Shown here piece after piece: positions 10,928-24,800 of a DNA stretch of 64,000 bases. A model generated the notes under the pieces. It was not told the origin of the DNA and made no database searches. It worked only from the letters and a program-made list of their open reading frames with translations. Source of the stretch: Cryptomeria japonica (lineage: Eukaryota > Streptophyta > Pinopsida > Cupressales > Cupressaceae); contig NC_081407.1 in the NCBI RefSeq assembly GCF_030272615.1, positions 316,228,456 to 316,292,455 on the forward strand, in the 5' to 3' direction. Both the position numbers and the translations under genes were made by a program. The stretch's first letter is position 1, and each line of letters opens with the position of its first letter.

Positions 10928-12181
10928 GGGTGAACTCACAGTAATGGTTCCCACTTTTTTGCTAACTTTGACACTAAGATGAACATTTTGAAAAAGATCT
11001 TCACTTTCCAACACCTATAACTTTTAACTGTTAAGAATTTGAAGATGATATAAATTAGTGATTTGTAACATCTTGTCTATAGATTCTAAAAAAGAAATTC
11101 AATTTTTTTGGAAGAAAATTGTATTGATCTTTCCATCTCCCTTGGAAAAGTAGTTTTTAACAGCAAACAACATTTTTTAAGAGTGATGTGCATCCCCAAA
11201 CGCATAACTTTTTTTTTTTAAATGATAAAAACTCAATTCTTTAAAATTTTGGTTTGTAATCAATATCCATTGCATGAAGTTGGTTTGATAGTGTTATGTT
11301 GAATATTTTTCATTTTATTAAGTTTTGAATTCTGACTAATTATAATTTAGACATAGGTGTACGCTTGAACACATTACTTGTTCTATATATATCCGAATTC
11401 AATTTTATTTTTTTTGTTAGAAATAAGACATCAATATGTAGTGCATAGATATTTTTCAGATTTTTTTTGAATTAGTTTACTATTTTCCCAATTTGTTGAA
11501 CATAGAAGTTCATGTTCGATGAAAAACCAATATTTCATAAAATTTAAAAAACAAGATCATAATAAACTCACAATGTAATAAAATTATAGTCATTGGAAAG
11601 CTTGCTTCGAGCACTACCATCCTACATTTTTGGGTTGTCAATATTATTTCATTTGAGCCTCGAATCAGAGGTTTTAAGGCCAAAATTTCTCAGAAGTTTG
11701 AAGAGATTAGGGGAGACATGTTTAGAAAGCTAGTTCACGCGAACACTGGCTCGTACAAAGGGGGTTCGTTTGAACCATTGGTAGTTCACTGGAACATCGT
11801 GGGCACAAACAATCACATAACTAACTAGTTCGTATGAACATGTCAATTTTTAATGGTCGACGTTTGTACAAACCCAAGTCGATGCAAACAAATATTTTTT
11901 TTACAATTAATGATCTCGTATAAATAGAAATGTTTTATTTCATTTTTTAAAACAAGAATTATGAAAGTATTTCGCATTTTTTGATAAAAGAAGTCATTTA
12001 AAGGTCATTTTAAGGGCAACAATTTTAAGTCATTTGAAGATATTGGAAGGTTTTGAAGGTCATTTTAAAGGCATGGGGAAGAAGAGAACAAGGCAAACTA
12101 AGACTTCAAGGAAGTATTCAGCCGAGACAGAACAAAGATATCGAGAATTGAGAATGCAAAGATATTATGCGCGTATGTATC
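10928..12181 (+). repeat. Left arm of the foldback element
   Basis: This arm matches 12,935-14,211 in reverse complement, with scattered substitutions and small indels. It contains five 12-base palindromes of the form GTTYRNNYRAAC (11,733, 11,764, 11,783, 11,828 and 11,862) and ends in a short open frame. Confidence 0.9.
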
Positions 12182-12186
12182 AATGA
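12073..12186 (+). CDS. Small basic reading frame at the inner end of the left arm
   Basis: It has 37 codons beginning MGKKRTRQTKTSRKYSAE and is very rich in Arg, Lys and Tyr. A mutated inverted copy is in the right arm. It looks like the first exon of a DNA-binding protein, perhaps the start of a transposase whose remainder is lost. I do not recognise a family. Confidence 0.35.
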   Translation: MGKKRTRQTKTSRKYSAETEQRYRELRMQRYYARMYQ

Positions 12187-12366
12187 CAACAAAATATCCT
12201 AGTAGCAACAATATCCAATGCTAAGAAGACTTAAAGGGTGAGAGAGAGGTCCTAAAGATAAATTAAATAAAAAGTAGATTAATTTTAATGCACCAAAATT
12301 TCAAATATAAAAAAATGTTTTAATCTAGAGAGAGGTCCTAATAAGAGATCTTAAAAAGAGAGGTCC

Positions 12367-12488
<122 letters not shown>

Positions 12489-12914
12489 AAGCAAAAAGAC
12501 TTAAGGGGGAGGAGCAAAGAGACTAAATTAAAACAAGATTGTTTTTAATCCAACCATTTCCAATTTATGTTTATTATTGTAGATATAGATGTCCTAATTT
12601 AAAGACATCCTAGAAAAAGAGAGGTTGTAAAGAGAGAGAGGAGTTATATAAAGATTTAAGTAGAGCATCATAGACTAATTTCAAATTTAATTATTTTTAA
12701 TGCATTTATTTAAAATGTCTCATAATTTTAAAAAGCACAAACACACTTAATAATGCTTAATAAAAATAACAATATTTAGAAATAATTAAGATAAAATTAT
12801 TTTAAAAATTAATTTAATCAAATTAAAATTATTTATAATTTTCATAAAATTATTACATAAAAAATATTTAACTAATTAAATAAACACAATCTTAGGTATG
12901 TATTACATGTAAAA

Positions 12915-13118
12915 TTAATTAGAAATTAAGTAAAGATACATACATGCATAATATCTTTGCATTCTCACTTCTCGATATCTTTGTTTCATCTCGGCTAAAT
13001 ACTTCCTTGAAGTCTTGTTTTGCCTTGTCCTCTTGTTCCCCATGCCTTTAAAATGACCTTCAAAACCTTCCAATATCTTCAGGCGACTTAAAATTGTCGC
13101 CCTTAAAATGACCTTCAA
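12915..13118 (-). CDS. Small basic reading frame at the inner end of the right arm
   Basis: This frame holds the mirror copy of the left-arm mini-frame (MGNKRTRQNKTSRKYLAE) inside a longer open stretch. The Met at the MGNKR position (about 13,043) is the one shared by both arms. Its function is unknown. Confidence 0.3.
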   Translation of the reverse strand: MKVILRATILSRLKILEGFEGHFKGMGNKRTRQNKTSRKYLAEMKQRYREVRMQRYYACMYLYLISN

Positions 13119-14211
13119 ATTGTCACCCTTAAAATGACTTTCAAATTGTCACTCTTAAAATGACCTTTAACTGACTTCTTTTATCAAAAAATGCAAAATA
13201 CTTTCATAATTCTTGTTTGAAAAAATAAAATAAAACATTTATTTTATATGAGATCATTAATTGTAAAAAAAAATATATTTTTGCATCAGCCAGGGTTCGC
13301 ATGAACATCAGTCATTAAAAATTGGCCTTGTGCCCACGATGTTCGAGCGAACTACCAATGGTTCGAACAAACCCCCTTCATACGAACCACTGTTCGCGCA
13401 AACTAGCTTTCTAAACATGTTTCCCCCAATCTCTTCAAACTTCTGAGAAATTTTAGCCTTGATACCTTTGATTCAAGGCTCAAATGAAAGAATCTCGATA
13501 ACCCAAAAATGAATGATAGTAGTGCTCAAAGCAAGCTTTCCAACGACTATAATTTTATTACATTGTGAGTTTATTATGATCTTGTTTTTTAAATTTTATG
13601 AAATATTGGTTTTTCACTGAACATGAACTTATTTGTTCAACACATTGGAAAAAATAGTAAACTAATTCAAAAAAATTCTGAAAAATATCTATGCACTACA
13701 TATTTATGTCTTCTTTCTAACAAAAAAATAAAATTGAATTTTGATTATATAGAACAAGTTATGTGTTCAAACGTACACCTATCTCTAAATTATAATTAGT
13801 CAGACTTCAAAACTTAATAAAATGATAAATATATTCAACATATCACTATCAAATCAACTTCATGCACTAGATATTGATGTTACAAACCAAAATTCGAAAG
13901 AATTGAATTTTAATCATTTTAGAAAAAAAGTTATGTGTTTGGGGACGAACATCACTCTTAAAAAATGTTGTTTGCTGTTAAAAACTACTTTTCGAGGGAG
14001 ATGGAAAAATCAATACAATTTTTTTCAAAAAAATTGAAAAAAATATATTTAGAATCTACAGACAAGATGTTACAAATCACTAATTTACATCATCTTCAAA
14101 TTCTTAACAGTTTAAAAGTTATAGGTGTCGGAAAGTGAAGATTATTTTCAAAATGTTCATCTCAGTGTCAAAGTTGGCAAAAAAGTGGGAACCATTATTG
14201 TGAGTTCACCC
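12935..14211 (-). repeat. Right arm of the foldback element
   Basis: This is the inverted partner of the left arm, with palindromes of the GTTCGNNCGAAC kind at 13,295, 13,341, 13,361 and 13,392. It has an extra local repetition of the phrase AAATTGTCACCCTTAAAATG at 13,090-13,170 that the left arm lacks. Confidence 0.9.
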
Positions 14212-14258
14212 TACTGGGACCCATCTTTTCACCCACCTAAGCTACACTTAAGGGGGGG

Positions 14259-14885
14259 TGTTAGTGTAGGTTTTTTATTTTCCTTATGTTAGGGGGTATT
14301 TATTTTTCCTACACATATTTTGTTAAGCTTGTTTAGGTTATTATGAGTGGTTAATATGAGGACACATGGTGAAATATTTCAGCTACATGTGTAACTCTCC
14401 ACCTCACATGGGTAGTTGAGTTACACACCCTCTTTTATCTTGTTGTGCCACCTCTCATAACCATTATTTTTTCATTTCCTAAGTGGGTTATGGGGTAGCT
14501 GGGTCTCTCACCCTCTTTTGGCCTTATGTGCCAACTTTCTCAACTCCTTTCCTATCTTCATGTAAGGAAGTTATGCCACATATTTTGGCATTTACCAAGA
14601 AGGTAAAACCTCCCACTTTATATGGGGAATAGGAGTTTATGCACTTCTTGGATGTATATGCTATTATTTTTCTATATAATAAGCACTATACTCTCACCTT
14701 CACTAGTTCAATGATAGCTCAGTGAGAGCCTTCTCCAAATTCTCTTATGTCTCTATTTTTCTCTCATATTAGATTTATCTTCATTTAGCTACTTTGATCT
14801 TTGATTATCTGTTGCTTGGAGTTGCATGTGATCTACGACTGACATCAAATCCTGGCTCGGTTCTTGGTTCTCACAAAATATAACA
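14259..14885 (+). repeat. LTR of an older retroelement (3' LTR or remnant)
   Basis: The stretch begins TGTTAGTGTAGG directly after a purine run (AAGGGGGGG at 14,250-14,258), which fits a polypurine tract before a 3' LTR. It has a TATA-like CTATATAATAAGC near 14,672 and ends in TATAACA at 14,885. An alternative end is GTCAACA at 14,960. No partner LTR is visible, and the internal part may have been disrupted by the foldback element. The element family cannot be told. Confidence 0.6.
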
Positions 14886-16552
14886 TCCCTGTCATCTGAT
14901 TTACCTCAAACATCAGTGGGGTTTTGAGTGATGTTAGGTAAGGACCACCCCTCGTCAACATTTGTCTCTCCCTCTTCTTTATCTTTAGTCCACTTTGGAG
15001 AGATAGCCAAATGCAACCGATGTCTGAGCCACTTTGAGGACTCTAGCCAACCACCACCACCTATATTCATTCACTAGATCTCTTTTTTATTTGTTACGAA
15101 AAATGCCATTAAAAAATATAATTTCATATTATCTAAAGAAGAGTTAAATTAGTTGATTGTAAAAAGAAAAAAATATTATTTAGATGACATGCATAAGTGA
15201 AATTATCTTAATAGTCAATTTGTTTTGACCACACATTTGTTTATGCACGGTATGGTGTGGTGAGAAAAACTATGATGTTAACCACCCTAGACCATCTCTT
15301 ATGTCTATAGCCAATTCCACTAACTAGCCATTTGGATCAATTGTTATGCATTACAATTAGAACTATCCTTATACTAGAAACAACAATCAAATTCACTAAC
15401 CCCCAATCATATGGCTTTCTTAGATATGGTGACATAGCAAAGATTGGCAATTCTAGCTAAGTTAGATTTGTTAATTGTATCCTCTTGAAGTTTATAAATC
15501 TTTTTTAGAAAATATATATTTGTGCATGTCTTACGATCATGGCATTTAATGAGACTACATCTCCTTGAGACATTTTTTCAAACACTTTGCATGCCTTGTC
15601 TATGCTCCAAATTCTACATATGTGTCTATCAGGTTAGTTGTAACTTTAGCACCTAAAATATGATTTGTCTATGCTTTGATGAATGTTCATATGTCAATCC
15701 AAATCTTGGATCTTAGCACAAAATTTTATATATTATTCATTGGGTTGTTGTATCCTTAGGTGAGTGTCGAGTTTAAATGAAAAGATCACAAATATTTGAA
15801 GAGTCAAAAGTCTAATTCTAAACATTAGTAGGAAGTTGCAATCCATATAGCCTATTCTTATTTACTACTAGCTAAACTTGAGCTAGTGAATAATTCAAAA
15901 AACATGCAACTTCATTTGCTTATTGCCATTAATCTACATGACTTGTCCACTATCCATTAGATTGATGTTAAGTTATGGGAGCATTTATTAATTACATGCA
16001 TTTTTATTTTAAGATTGAGTTGAATTTCAATTACTAGTCAAAGAAACTTAAATTGTCACTTTCATTATTCAAGTAACATGTTCAACTAATATTCATTTGG
16101 TGACAAATAAATTTTTTAATATTGTCCCAAAAATCTTCTCTTATACACTCTTGATTAATATTTTAATTTACAATCACATAATCAACCTCCTCTCCAAATT
16201 TCCATTCATATATTTGAATTAAGGCTTACTTATTCTTCTTGAAATAAATTCAAATCCTTATAGGCAATCAAATTTGATTAGTCTCCCTAATAAAAAGGAA
16301 GATATTTTCTCTCTTTTGCATTCAATGTGAAGATTAAGAAAGACCAATGTAATTTTGTTATATTCTAATTCTGTTGAAATTGAAACCATCCAAAATAAAA
16401 GAGTCAAAAGATTAAAATTTTTAGAATGACTCTAAACGAATTTTAAAAGACTAAAATTATATTTATTCTATTTAATACCTTCCTAACAATAAAGAGAAAT
16501 AATATATTTTAATTAAAATGAAACTTAAAATTTTGATATACAAAGAGTTTTT
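14886..16552. other. AT-rich DNA without a recognisable gene
   Basis: I found no long open frame, RNA gene or repeat structure here. It may be old retroelement sequence following the LTR at 14.3-14.9 kb. Confidence 0.5.
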
Positions 16553-16945
16553 TAGTGGCGAATCTTTGCCAATTGGCGAATTTCGCGTATTTTTTTTGAG
16601 GAAATGGTGAATAGTCTGGGGCAACATAGTGGTCAAATTGACTGGAATTTCGGGGTTAACGGTACACTGTATTTTGGCTTCGCCATTGACCATACACCGT
16701 TCGACGTGCATGCCCATAATTCGCCTGGAATCACTCGGACATGGGTATTAGATCACCTCCGTTATTTGCCATAAATAGTAAAATGACCACATACCCAGGA
16801 CCTAATTCATCAACGGTATATGAAATGTTCATTGCACGCATCGGCCAAATTCGCCAATATCAATTAAAGCATTATAAGCATTCGAGGACCCATTTCGCCC
16901 CGCTTAAATCAAGATGCATTTTGAAATGCCTGCACAATTCGCCAA
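16553..16945. repeat. Cluster of TTCGCC/GGCGAA motifs upstream of the hAT gene
   Basis: The words GGCGAA or TTCGCC recur at about 16,557, 16,576, 16,679, 16,721, 16,848, 16,893 and 16,938. Subterminal repeats of this kind bind the transposase in hAT elements. The segment starts TAGTGGCGAATC, which fits the common start of hAT terminal repeats. Confidence 0.55.
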
Positions 16946-17151
16946 AAAAAAAATCATGGATTGATATAAATACACTCTTTCTTACAATTTGTTCATGTTT
17001 GATTAGTAGATTTGGGTGCTCTCGATTCGCATTCCACAATTTGAGTTGGAACGTCGAAGTTCATTGTAGGGCAGAGGGCTAGAGTTACAATCCTGCAACA
17101 CAAGCCCAGGCATTCCTGATTCCCGATTTAGAGAATTAAGAAGGCATAAAG

Positions 17152-17206
17152 GTGAGTAATCATTTCTTCATACTTGATAGTATTAGTTTTAACTTTTAAT
17201 TTGTAG
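17152..17206 (+). other. Candidate 5' UTR intron of the hAT-type gene
   Basis: GTGAGT follows AAAG at 17,152 and a pyrimidine-containing TTTGTAG ends at 17,206, 20 bases before the start codon at 17,226. The intron is short (55 bases) and is judged from its consensus ends only. Confidence 0.4.
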
Positions 17207-17225
17207 TGAGAGGTCAAGACTCAAG

Positions 17226-19977
17226 ATGTCACAGTCAGACATGGGTGAGACTCCTCGGGGTGGTGAAGGGATTGAGATGTCAGACAAGGGTGAGACTGAG
17301 ACTCCTCAGGGTGGTGAAGGGATTGGGATGTCAGACAAGGGTAAGACTCCTCAGGGCGGTAAAATTGAAGGGATTGGGAGACGATCAAGACACCCAAAAC
17401 TTAAACTTAAAGATACTACCATAAAGTCTTTCTTTGGAATTGGCAAAGTTTCTGGTTCATCAACTTCTACAGTTTTAGAAGCCATTCACAGTAGCTCACC
17501 ACCACCACAAGGTGAGACTTTCATTGAGTTAAATGCATCAAATGAGGATGACAATACCGACATGACAGAAGATGTTATAAGGGATACACATAATGAGATA
17601 ATTCACTTGGATGCAAATGCTAGTACTGAAGATGATGTTGATAGGAAGAAAATAAAAAGGAAAATAAAACTGGGGTGAGAGTGGGAGATACCAAGGAGTT
17701 TTAAGATTGATTGGGTAACAAAGTACCCATTCATTGAACCAGTCCCAAACAGTGATGAACAACCAACAAAATGCAGGTGTAAGATTTGTAGTTGGGAAAC
17801 TAAAAGAGAGAAAAAGATGCAACTAAAGCTTGACACCATAGAAAAATATATTGGTAAGATCTATGAAAAACAAATCATAGATGGAAAGGAAACACCAGTA
17901 GTAAGATGGAAATCAAAGGAAGAATGTCTTCATGTTAAGTATGTCGCGAAATATGAAGAGCATAACCACAAAATGACACTGATTGGTAATAGTGGATTTG
18001 GAAATACAATCAAGGCTGGGCTTGAACATGCAGTGAAATATGCAAACCTGGCAAAGACTGTTCAAATGAGTGTTATTTTTCATATTCTGTCGAGAGGGCG
18101 TCCTATGAAAGATTTCCCAGAATTTAGTAATTTATTATCTTTTTTGAATGTTCCTCACTATCCTATGTCACATTGGTCAATAAACGCTGGATGGGAAATG
18201 ACAAACTGTCTCGCTGAGGTGGAAAAGAAAAATTTACAAGAGAGTGTAAAAGAGTCAAATTTCATTTCATTATCCATAGATGAAGTTACTGCAGTAGATA
18301 ACACTACTTGGGTTTGTATGCATGTGTATACCATAAAAGAACATGCCCGCCAAGCTCATCTACTCTGTGTTCGTAAAATGAGGGGCAATTCAACAACAGA
18401 AAATTTATATTTGGAAGTTAACAAAGCTTTGAATGAAATTGCTGGTATGGATGACTTGACAATTGCCAAGAAGTTGGTGTGTGTTGGAGCTGATGGAGTT
18501 GCAGTAATGCAAGTTCAAAGGACCGGTCTTTGCGCAAGATTACAAACTAGTATTGCACCATACATGGTTGGCATTCACTACATGGCCTATCGAATGAATT
18601 TAGCATATAGAATTGTAAGCAATTTCCCTACAGTGTCAAAAGTTTAAAATATGGTCCACGAGCTCCACTCATACTTCTGTTGAAGTCCTAAATGTTTTGT
18701 AGAATTTCAAATTTTTGCTGAGGGAGTAACAACAAGAAACAAGCTTATCAAGGATGTTGAGACCAGATGGATCTCCTTGCATGGATCAGCAAAATGAGTT
18801 CTAATAGAAAATCAATCCTTGATCGGATGAATGTATGAGCAACGCCTCACAATAGACAAAGCTCCTGATCTCTTACATAAGTTAAGTGATATAGAGACTC
18901 TGTTAACTTTAGCTAGTCTTCTCCCCATGTTGGATTCAATGAACAAATTTGTTAAGAAGGCCCAAGATAGAACTATGTATATCAATGAGTATAGCACTCT
19001 ACGTAAAATGACATGCTTGAGCCTAGATGGTCTATATTCAAATCTAATAGGGTGAAGCCCAAATTTTTTTACATTTCAATACAAAAAATGAGTTATGTGT
19101 CTTTGTAAAAGGATTTTAGATACCAATGCACCAATCTAAGACAGGCAAGTGAGGCAGAGCACTACCAGTTAAAAAGGAAGATTTTGATAGGATTGTTAAA
19201 TCTATTAGTGATAATTTGAAGTCTATTGCATATGAAATTTCAACTGAGGTTCGTGAAAGATTCCCTCAAGAAGAAATATTTGAAGCCATGGGTTGTGTGT
19301 ATCCTCAATTTTGGCATTCAATTGGAGATAATCCAAATGACGTAAAGGTGTTTCATAAAAAACTAGAGAAATTGATATTGACATTTTCAAAAGATGCATA
19401 TTGCAATGGATAGCCAATAGAAGGAATTTTAAATTCAGATCATCTTAAAAAAAAATGTAAACACTTTGCATTGTTTATGAAACAACAATTGGTTGACTTG
19501 GAGAATCCATTTGAACCTGGATCAATCACAAGGATTTGGAAAATGATAGACCAAAGTGAAGCATTGCCTATTGCAATACCAGAATATTTGAAACTTGTTG
19601 ATTTATGTCAAACAATGATATTGGGGTCGCTGGAAGATGAGAGAGTTTTCAGTGCATTAGGGCTTTTGAAATCAAAGATCATAAAAAAATTAGATAAAAA
19701 TTTGGAAACTTTCTTGAGGTTGTTTGTAGCTCAATATAATGTTAGATATTTTCCATATTATAGGGCACTCACAATTTGGAATTCCATGCGTGAAAGACGA
19801 GGGTTGCGCAACACTTTAAAAGCTGGTGGTGCTACTGGTGGAATGATGGATCACAGACTCAGAGTCAGCATGAAGATGAAGAAATTTTTGAATACCCGAC
19901 TCAGAATCAAGATGAACCTGTTAGTACTAGTCTGTTTCTGGATCTTGAATCCATTTGGGATATAGAAGCCTCGAACT
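17226..19977 (+). pseudogene. hAT-type transposase (zinc-finger-862-like), decayed
   Basis: The frame starts at 17,226 with three diverged copies of a GGEGI-MSDKG block. Next come an acidic linker, a Cys-rich zinc-finger-like site (CRCKICSWETKREK, about 17,774) and then the hAT core: ISLSIDEVTAV, CVGADGVAVMQ and VETRWISLHGSA. The C-terminal dimerisation part follows (LEDERVFSALGLLKSKI, about 19,636). The hAT Cys/His motif now reads GIHYMAYRMNLA, with both metal-type residues replaced by Tyr. In-frame stops lie at 17,676, 18,645 and near 18,696, 18,795 and 18,825. Frameshifts fall between 19,055 and 19,216 and near 19,800. The natural end is probably the TAA at about 19,975. A working protein would cut and join DNA in the nucleus; this copy is dead. 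Confidence 0.85.
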
Positions 19978-20157
19978 AAGTCACTGAAGTGAATTAGCAG
20001 TTAGTTTATAGGTATTTATAATTATACTACAGTTCTTGAGTCATATTACAATTTCAATTTGCAATACTATAGTTGTCATTGATGATAAATTTGATATTGT
20101 ATTCCTTGAATTTGTCAATCAGAATAGATACTTATTTCATATTTTTAATTGTGAATT

Positions 20158-20232
20158 TGAATTATTAGTAAACAATTAGAATATATTTTCTGAATTATTA
20201 GTAAACAATTGAATTATTAGTAAATTGGTTCC
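20158..20232. repeat. Short tandem repeat of a GAATTATTAGTAAACAATT unit
   Basis: There are three imperfect copies of a 19-base AT-rich unit in the 3' flank of the hAT-type gene. Confidence 0.8.
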
Positions 20233-20542
20233 ACATTATGTTGAGCATGAAATACAACAATTTGTGTCACAAGATCCATATAATTATTCATATTTCATAA
20301 CTGTTAGAACCTTTCTATTGTTCTACATTAAATGCTTAACATGATGTTCATGGCGATTAGGGTTTTGTGTTTGCTTTTTTGTCTTAGTTGGCTACTAAAC
20401 CGAAGTTGTCGTGCGTTAAAAATACGTGTTGTCCTCTCTTTATTTGTCCATGTCAACATCAAGTGTGGTCAAACGGCTGGTCAGACAATGAGGCATGTTT
20501 AATGTTTCATCTCTAACTTGCAGATAAATTTCATGTTTAACA

Positions 20543-21530
20543 ATTTAAGTGGTGAGTTAGCGAGTGTTGGTTTGGGTTTAAATCATGAGGTCTCTAGTTT
20601 TTTGGGTGTTAGCATTTTATGTTAGCGAGCTGGATATTTTTAATGAAATTGCTTTAGTCGTGAGGTCTCGAATTGGTTTGATGCCATGCATTATAGCCGC
20701 GAGAGTTAGCGAGTAAGTCATCAATGGTCTGTGTGCCACTGCTCGCACCTGTTTATGAAGTTAATTAACATAAAACATCGATTTTTGTTAGTACTCGCTG
20801 GGTCGTTGCGGTCAAGAGATAAATCGTTTTGAGATTTTATGGTTATTGCTAGCTCTCAAGTCCTTTATCATCAAGTTAGTTTAAGTTGCGAGCTTGCGAG
20901 TACTGGGAGATTATAGTTGTCGCTACCTCGCAAGATATTTTGCACTTGACCATTTTATGTTGCGATGTGATTTAATGTTATCGCAAGGTTGCGAGGTGTT
21001 CACGATTAAGTCATTTTAATTTGCAATTATGCGATGTGGTTGGTATCACAGCTTAGTTGGTTTCATCGCTTGCTCGCAGGTTTTGAAGTTGTTTAGAATT
21101 TTATGTTGCGATCTGGTGACAAGTAAGTTTTGGTTTGATTTTGTGGTCATCGCATGCTCGCGGGTTTGTAAGTCTTAAGTCAAAAAGTGTTGCGAGCATG
21201 TGATGGCAGTTAAGTGTCTTGTTGTCGCAGGATCGCAAGGGTTTAAGTCAAGTTAATTTTCAAGTTGCGAGCTTGTGATGAAATAAGTTGTTTTGTTACA
21301 TTTGCAGTGGTCGTCGACTCATAGGTAAAGAAAGAATATTATAAATATTGTTGCGAGGTTGTGACTGAAGGGCTTGATAAAGATCAACGGTTGTCACTCA
21401 CTCGCGAGATTCTTTGAGGATTCGTAAAAGGGGTTGCGAGCTTGCGACTAAGAGGATTTGGTAGCATTGTCGCTTAACTCGCCGGTTACTTTCCAAATTA
21501 TTATAACCGGTTACGAGTGTGCAATTAAAG
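20543..21530. repeat. Degenerate array of GCGAG/CTCGC words (left block)
   Basis: The words GCGAG, CTCGC and TCGCA recur dozens of times, typically as a pair (GCGAGCTTGCGA) every 50-70 bases in otherwise AT-rich DNA. About 185 bp of it (20,551-20,735) is a direct repeat of 27,640-27,842 at roughly 80 percent by eye. No open frame fits it. Confidence 0.75.
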
Positions 21531-21881
21531 ATAGGGATTGACACGTGGACTTGTTTGCCAGGTTCTGTAAAAGTTTTGAATGGCAATTTGCCAATCAAAT
21601 AGAAGGGCATGAATTCAAATTTCGCTCGAGTACTTCAGCTTTGAATCAATACCATAGTAGCTAGTTCATGCAAGTGTGGCAATTAATGAGACTTGAGAGA
21701 AGTGACAAAGCCCAAATACCATAAATTGCATGATCGAGCCGAGATTTTGTATAATTGCATTAATGCATTCTATCTTCGAGGTAATCCAGTGAATTGAGCT
21801 CTGCAACAACGTTGGAGAATTCAGAGTGTTGGGTGTGGGAAAATTTCAAAAAATTGGTTCAGTTTTTCTCTTGCAGCTAAA

Positions 21882-24800
21882 ATGAGCAAGGCGACAAGTG
21901 GAACTGGAGGTTCCAAGCCCAAGGCCACGAAAAGTGGAGGACCTGGAGGTTCCCTGCCCAAGGCCACTGAGGAAAAGAAGGATAAGAAATACAAAGAAGA
22001 ATTTGTAGATTTGCTGCGAGGGACTTCCGTTGCTTTGAATATAAATGATTTGGCATGGAAAGATTTATGGAGCCAATGTAGAAACCCGACCACACTTCAT
22101 ATGACTGGTTCTTCTCTGTTTCATTATTTCTGAAACAATTGGGTTAAGGGTGTCCCGATGTCAAACCCTTGGGATCTAAATATGGTAAAGTTAATTGTGC
22201 CAGATGTGTATGTTGATGTGGATTTGATCAAAGAGTTGGCCAAACGCTATTGCCCAGTATCTAGGGTAATCAGAAGAAAGAACCAGTCTACCCTAGTTTC
22301 AATTAACAGAGCTAGCTTTGTTGAAGCTTTCCAAATTACTGGTGCTGCATGTATAGATATAGATTTGGAGCGGATTGTAGAGGATTATAACAAATACAAA
22401 GGTGTTATCAAGAAGCATGCAATGCCCAGATACATGCCTAGGGTGAATAGGAAACCAGTTATAATTCCAGATAGTATTGAACCACCATTTGACATCACAC
22501 CTTTCCACCATTATATGCATTGTACAATCTATGGATTATGCAGAGTGTTGGGTTTTGATGGAGATTCAACAATGTCAGCTAACTTACTGATGATGGCTAT
22601 GGACATTTAACACCCAGATGTTAACAATGACTATGATTATGTGGGCTATGTGGTTGAACACATTCATAATGCTCTAGTTAAAATTCAGAGTGGTGCACCC
22701 AGCCCTACATTCAAGCATTATTCATTGTTGATGCATTTAATCTTGTTCTATAATGTTGAGTTCATGGATAAAGAATTGGAGCTTTTCAAAGAAGAATTGG
22801 GTATCTTAATGCCAATACAAAGATGGACCCAGGTTTGGGACAGTAGTTCTCTCCATTCTTCTTTCCTTTTCTTTGAAAATTGGATTGTTTTGTCAATTAT
22901 GGAAATGCTAGGAATAAATAGGGAACGATTGTCAATTAATGTTAGGAGAGTTTGAGACCTTACCAGTATGTTCCAAACTGGTCTATTTCACATAACTAGG
23001 GGGAATTTTTCTTTTTTGATAACTTTACTATGATCAGAGTTTATGTCCTCAGCCTCCCCATATTTTACCAAAATTTGTTCCAATTAGGATTGCTTTTATG
23101 GAGTTTATTTGGCAATTGACCCTAGTTGAAAAAGAATACCTTGACAAACACAGGAAGGGTTCTCTTCTTCCTAGGCTTTGGGTTGTGTCTGATTTTACTA
23201 TTGGTAGGAGTTCCTTTGATGAAGTAAACAATTTCCTTAAACAATATAGGTTGGTTAATTCTATGTCTAGATTCTATGATCCTGAACAATTTATTAAACG
23301 TGCATTGCCAAAAATGACACCTTGGGCCACAATAAAGGACCATGAACCATTGGATGATGAAGATGTGCTTAGAAATTTGCTGAGAAAAGAGGAAGTACAA
23401 GAAAGGAGAAGAAAATAGAAAAATTTGATGAGAGTTGAAGCAGAATTGAAGGTTGTTGACCTAAGTTTCTTAGGTTTTTGCCCTGATAACCCGTACTTGG
23501 AGAGGATTAATAGAATGCTGAGTTTATATGAAACTCTGATGGAACAAATGCCTCAAATTTCAGAAGTGGCTGCTCAGTAGCAAGACCCCCAAGATGGACA
23601 TTCTTCACATGGCAAGAGGTCACTTAGTGTGTCTACTAATGATGTAGAGAGTGGGGATGAAGTTCAATCTACCCGAGTGCCAACTGCAAAGAAACATAAA
23701 ACCAAAGAGGTTGGTACAATTGTGAGGAGAGACCCCGCTAGAGCAATTGTTACAAAACAAGGACACTACTTTCATCAAATAAGGACACATCTCAGAGAGG
23801 AAGGGCAGAATGAAGAACATGGAGAAACAAATGAAGCCCTTTCTCAAGGCTTTGATGAGCGTGTGATGTTGTCAAATGAGTTCATGAAAGATGGTGACTT
23901 TATTAAGTCAGATGAATTTAAAAGTTTTTTGACAAGGTTGAAACAAAATCAATTAAGACAAAATCTGATCATAGAGGAAGGAAATGTAGAAAAGAAAGAG
24001 GAGATCATCAAGGCACTGCAAGAATATGATCCTAACAGGGAGAAAATATATGTGGAACATGCAAGACAATTGATTAAGAGTACTGGTATGATTATGATGT
24101 CTGACTGGGATATCCAGTCTATTTATATTATTGATCAAATTAGGAAGCAAGAGGACCCAATTTTAAAAACAAAATTTGAAATTGGAGATGTAATAAGAGG
24201 ATCAGGATTTAATCCTAAGTCAAAGACACTTGCTGCTTGGTCTTTGGACCCTTCCACTCAAAAGCCCCACCTTCTAAATATCCAAGTAGAAAAGAAAGTT
24301 GATAGAATGATCTGGAATTTGCAGAACACAACTGACATGGAGATTGCCTCATTTTTTACTCAAGTTTCTTTCATGAATTTATCAAAAATAGAGGATTTGT
24401 CAAGAAGATACACAGAAACATATAGCCAATTGATTGCATTATCTAAAAAATATGAAGAGACACTAATGAAGAATGGTGCTCTGGAGGAAGAGTTAGTGGA
24501 GTTGAAAGAAAAAATTGCAAATGAGCCCCCTCCAATATAGATTACAGAACAAGTACAAGAAATACCAGTTGATGTGACAACAAAAATGGAGGAATACATA
24601 GAGAAAATTGAAAAGCTTGAAAAGGAACAAAATGTCAAGGCTATCTCTGTTGTGTCAGGAATTCTGAAACACAAGATTAATGTATTGAAAGGAAAATTGA
24701 TGGTAGTGCATGATTTGCACATTTCTTTGAAAGAGGCAAGTAAAACATCCTTTGAGGCTATCGCTTTTCTTGGACCTTTGTTCAATGTTTGGTCAGGAAG

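Noticed and set aside
14259-14960. Extension of the 14.3 kb LTR to the GTCAACA end at 14,960
   Set aside because: Without a partner LTR neither end can be proven; the nearer TATAACA end was kept as the simpler choice.
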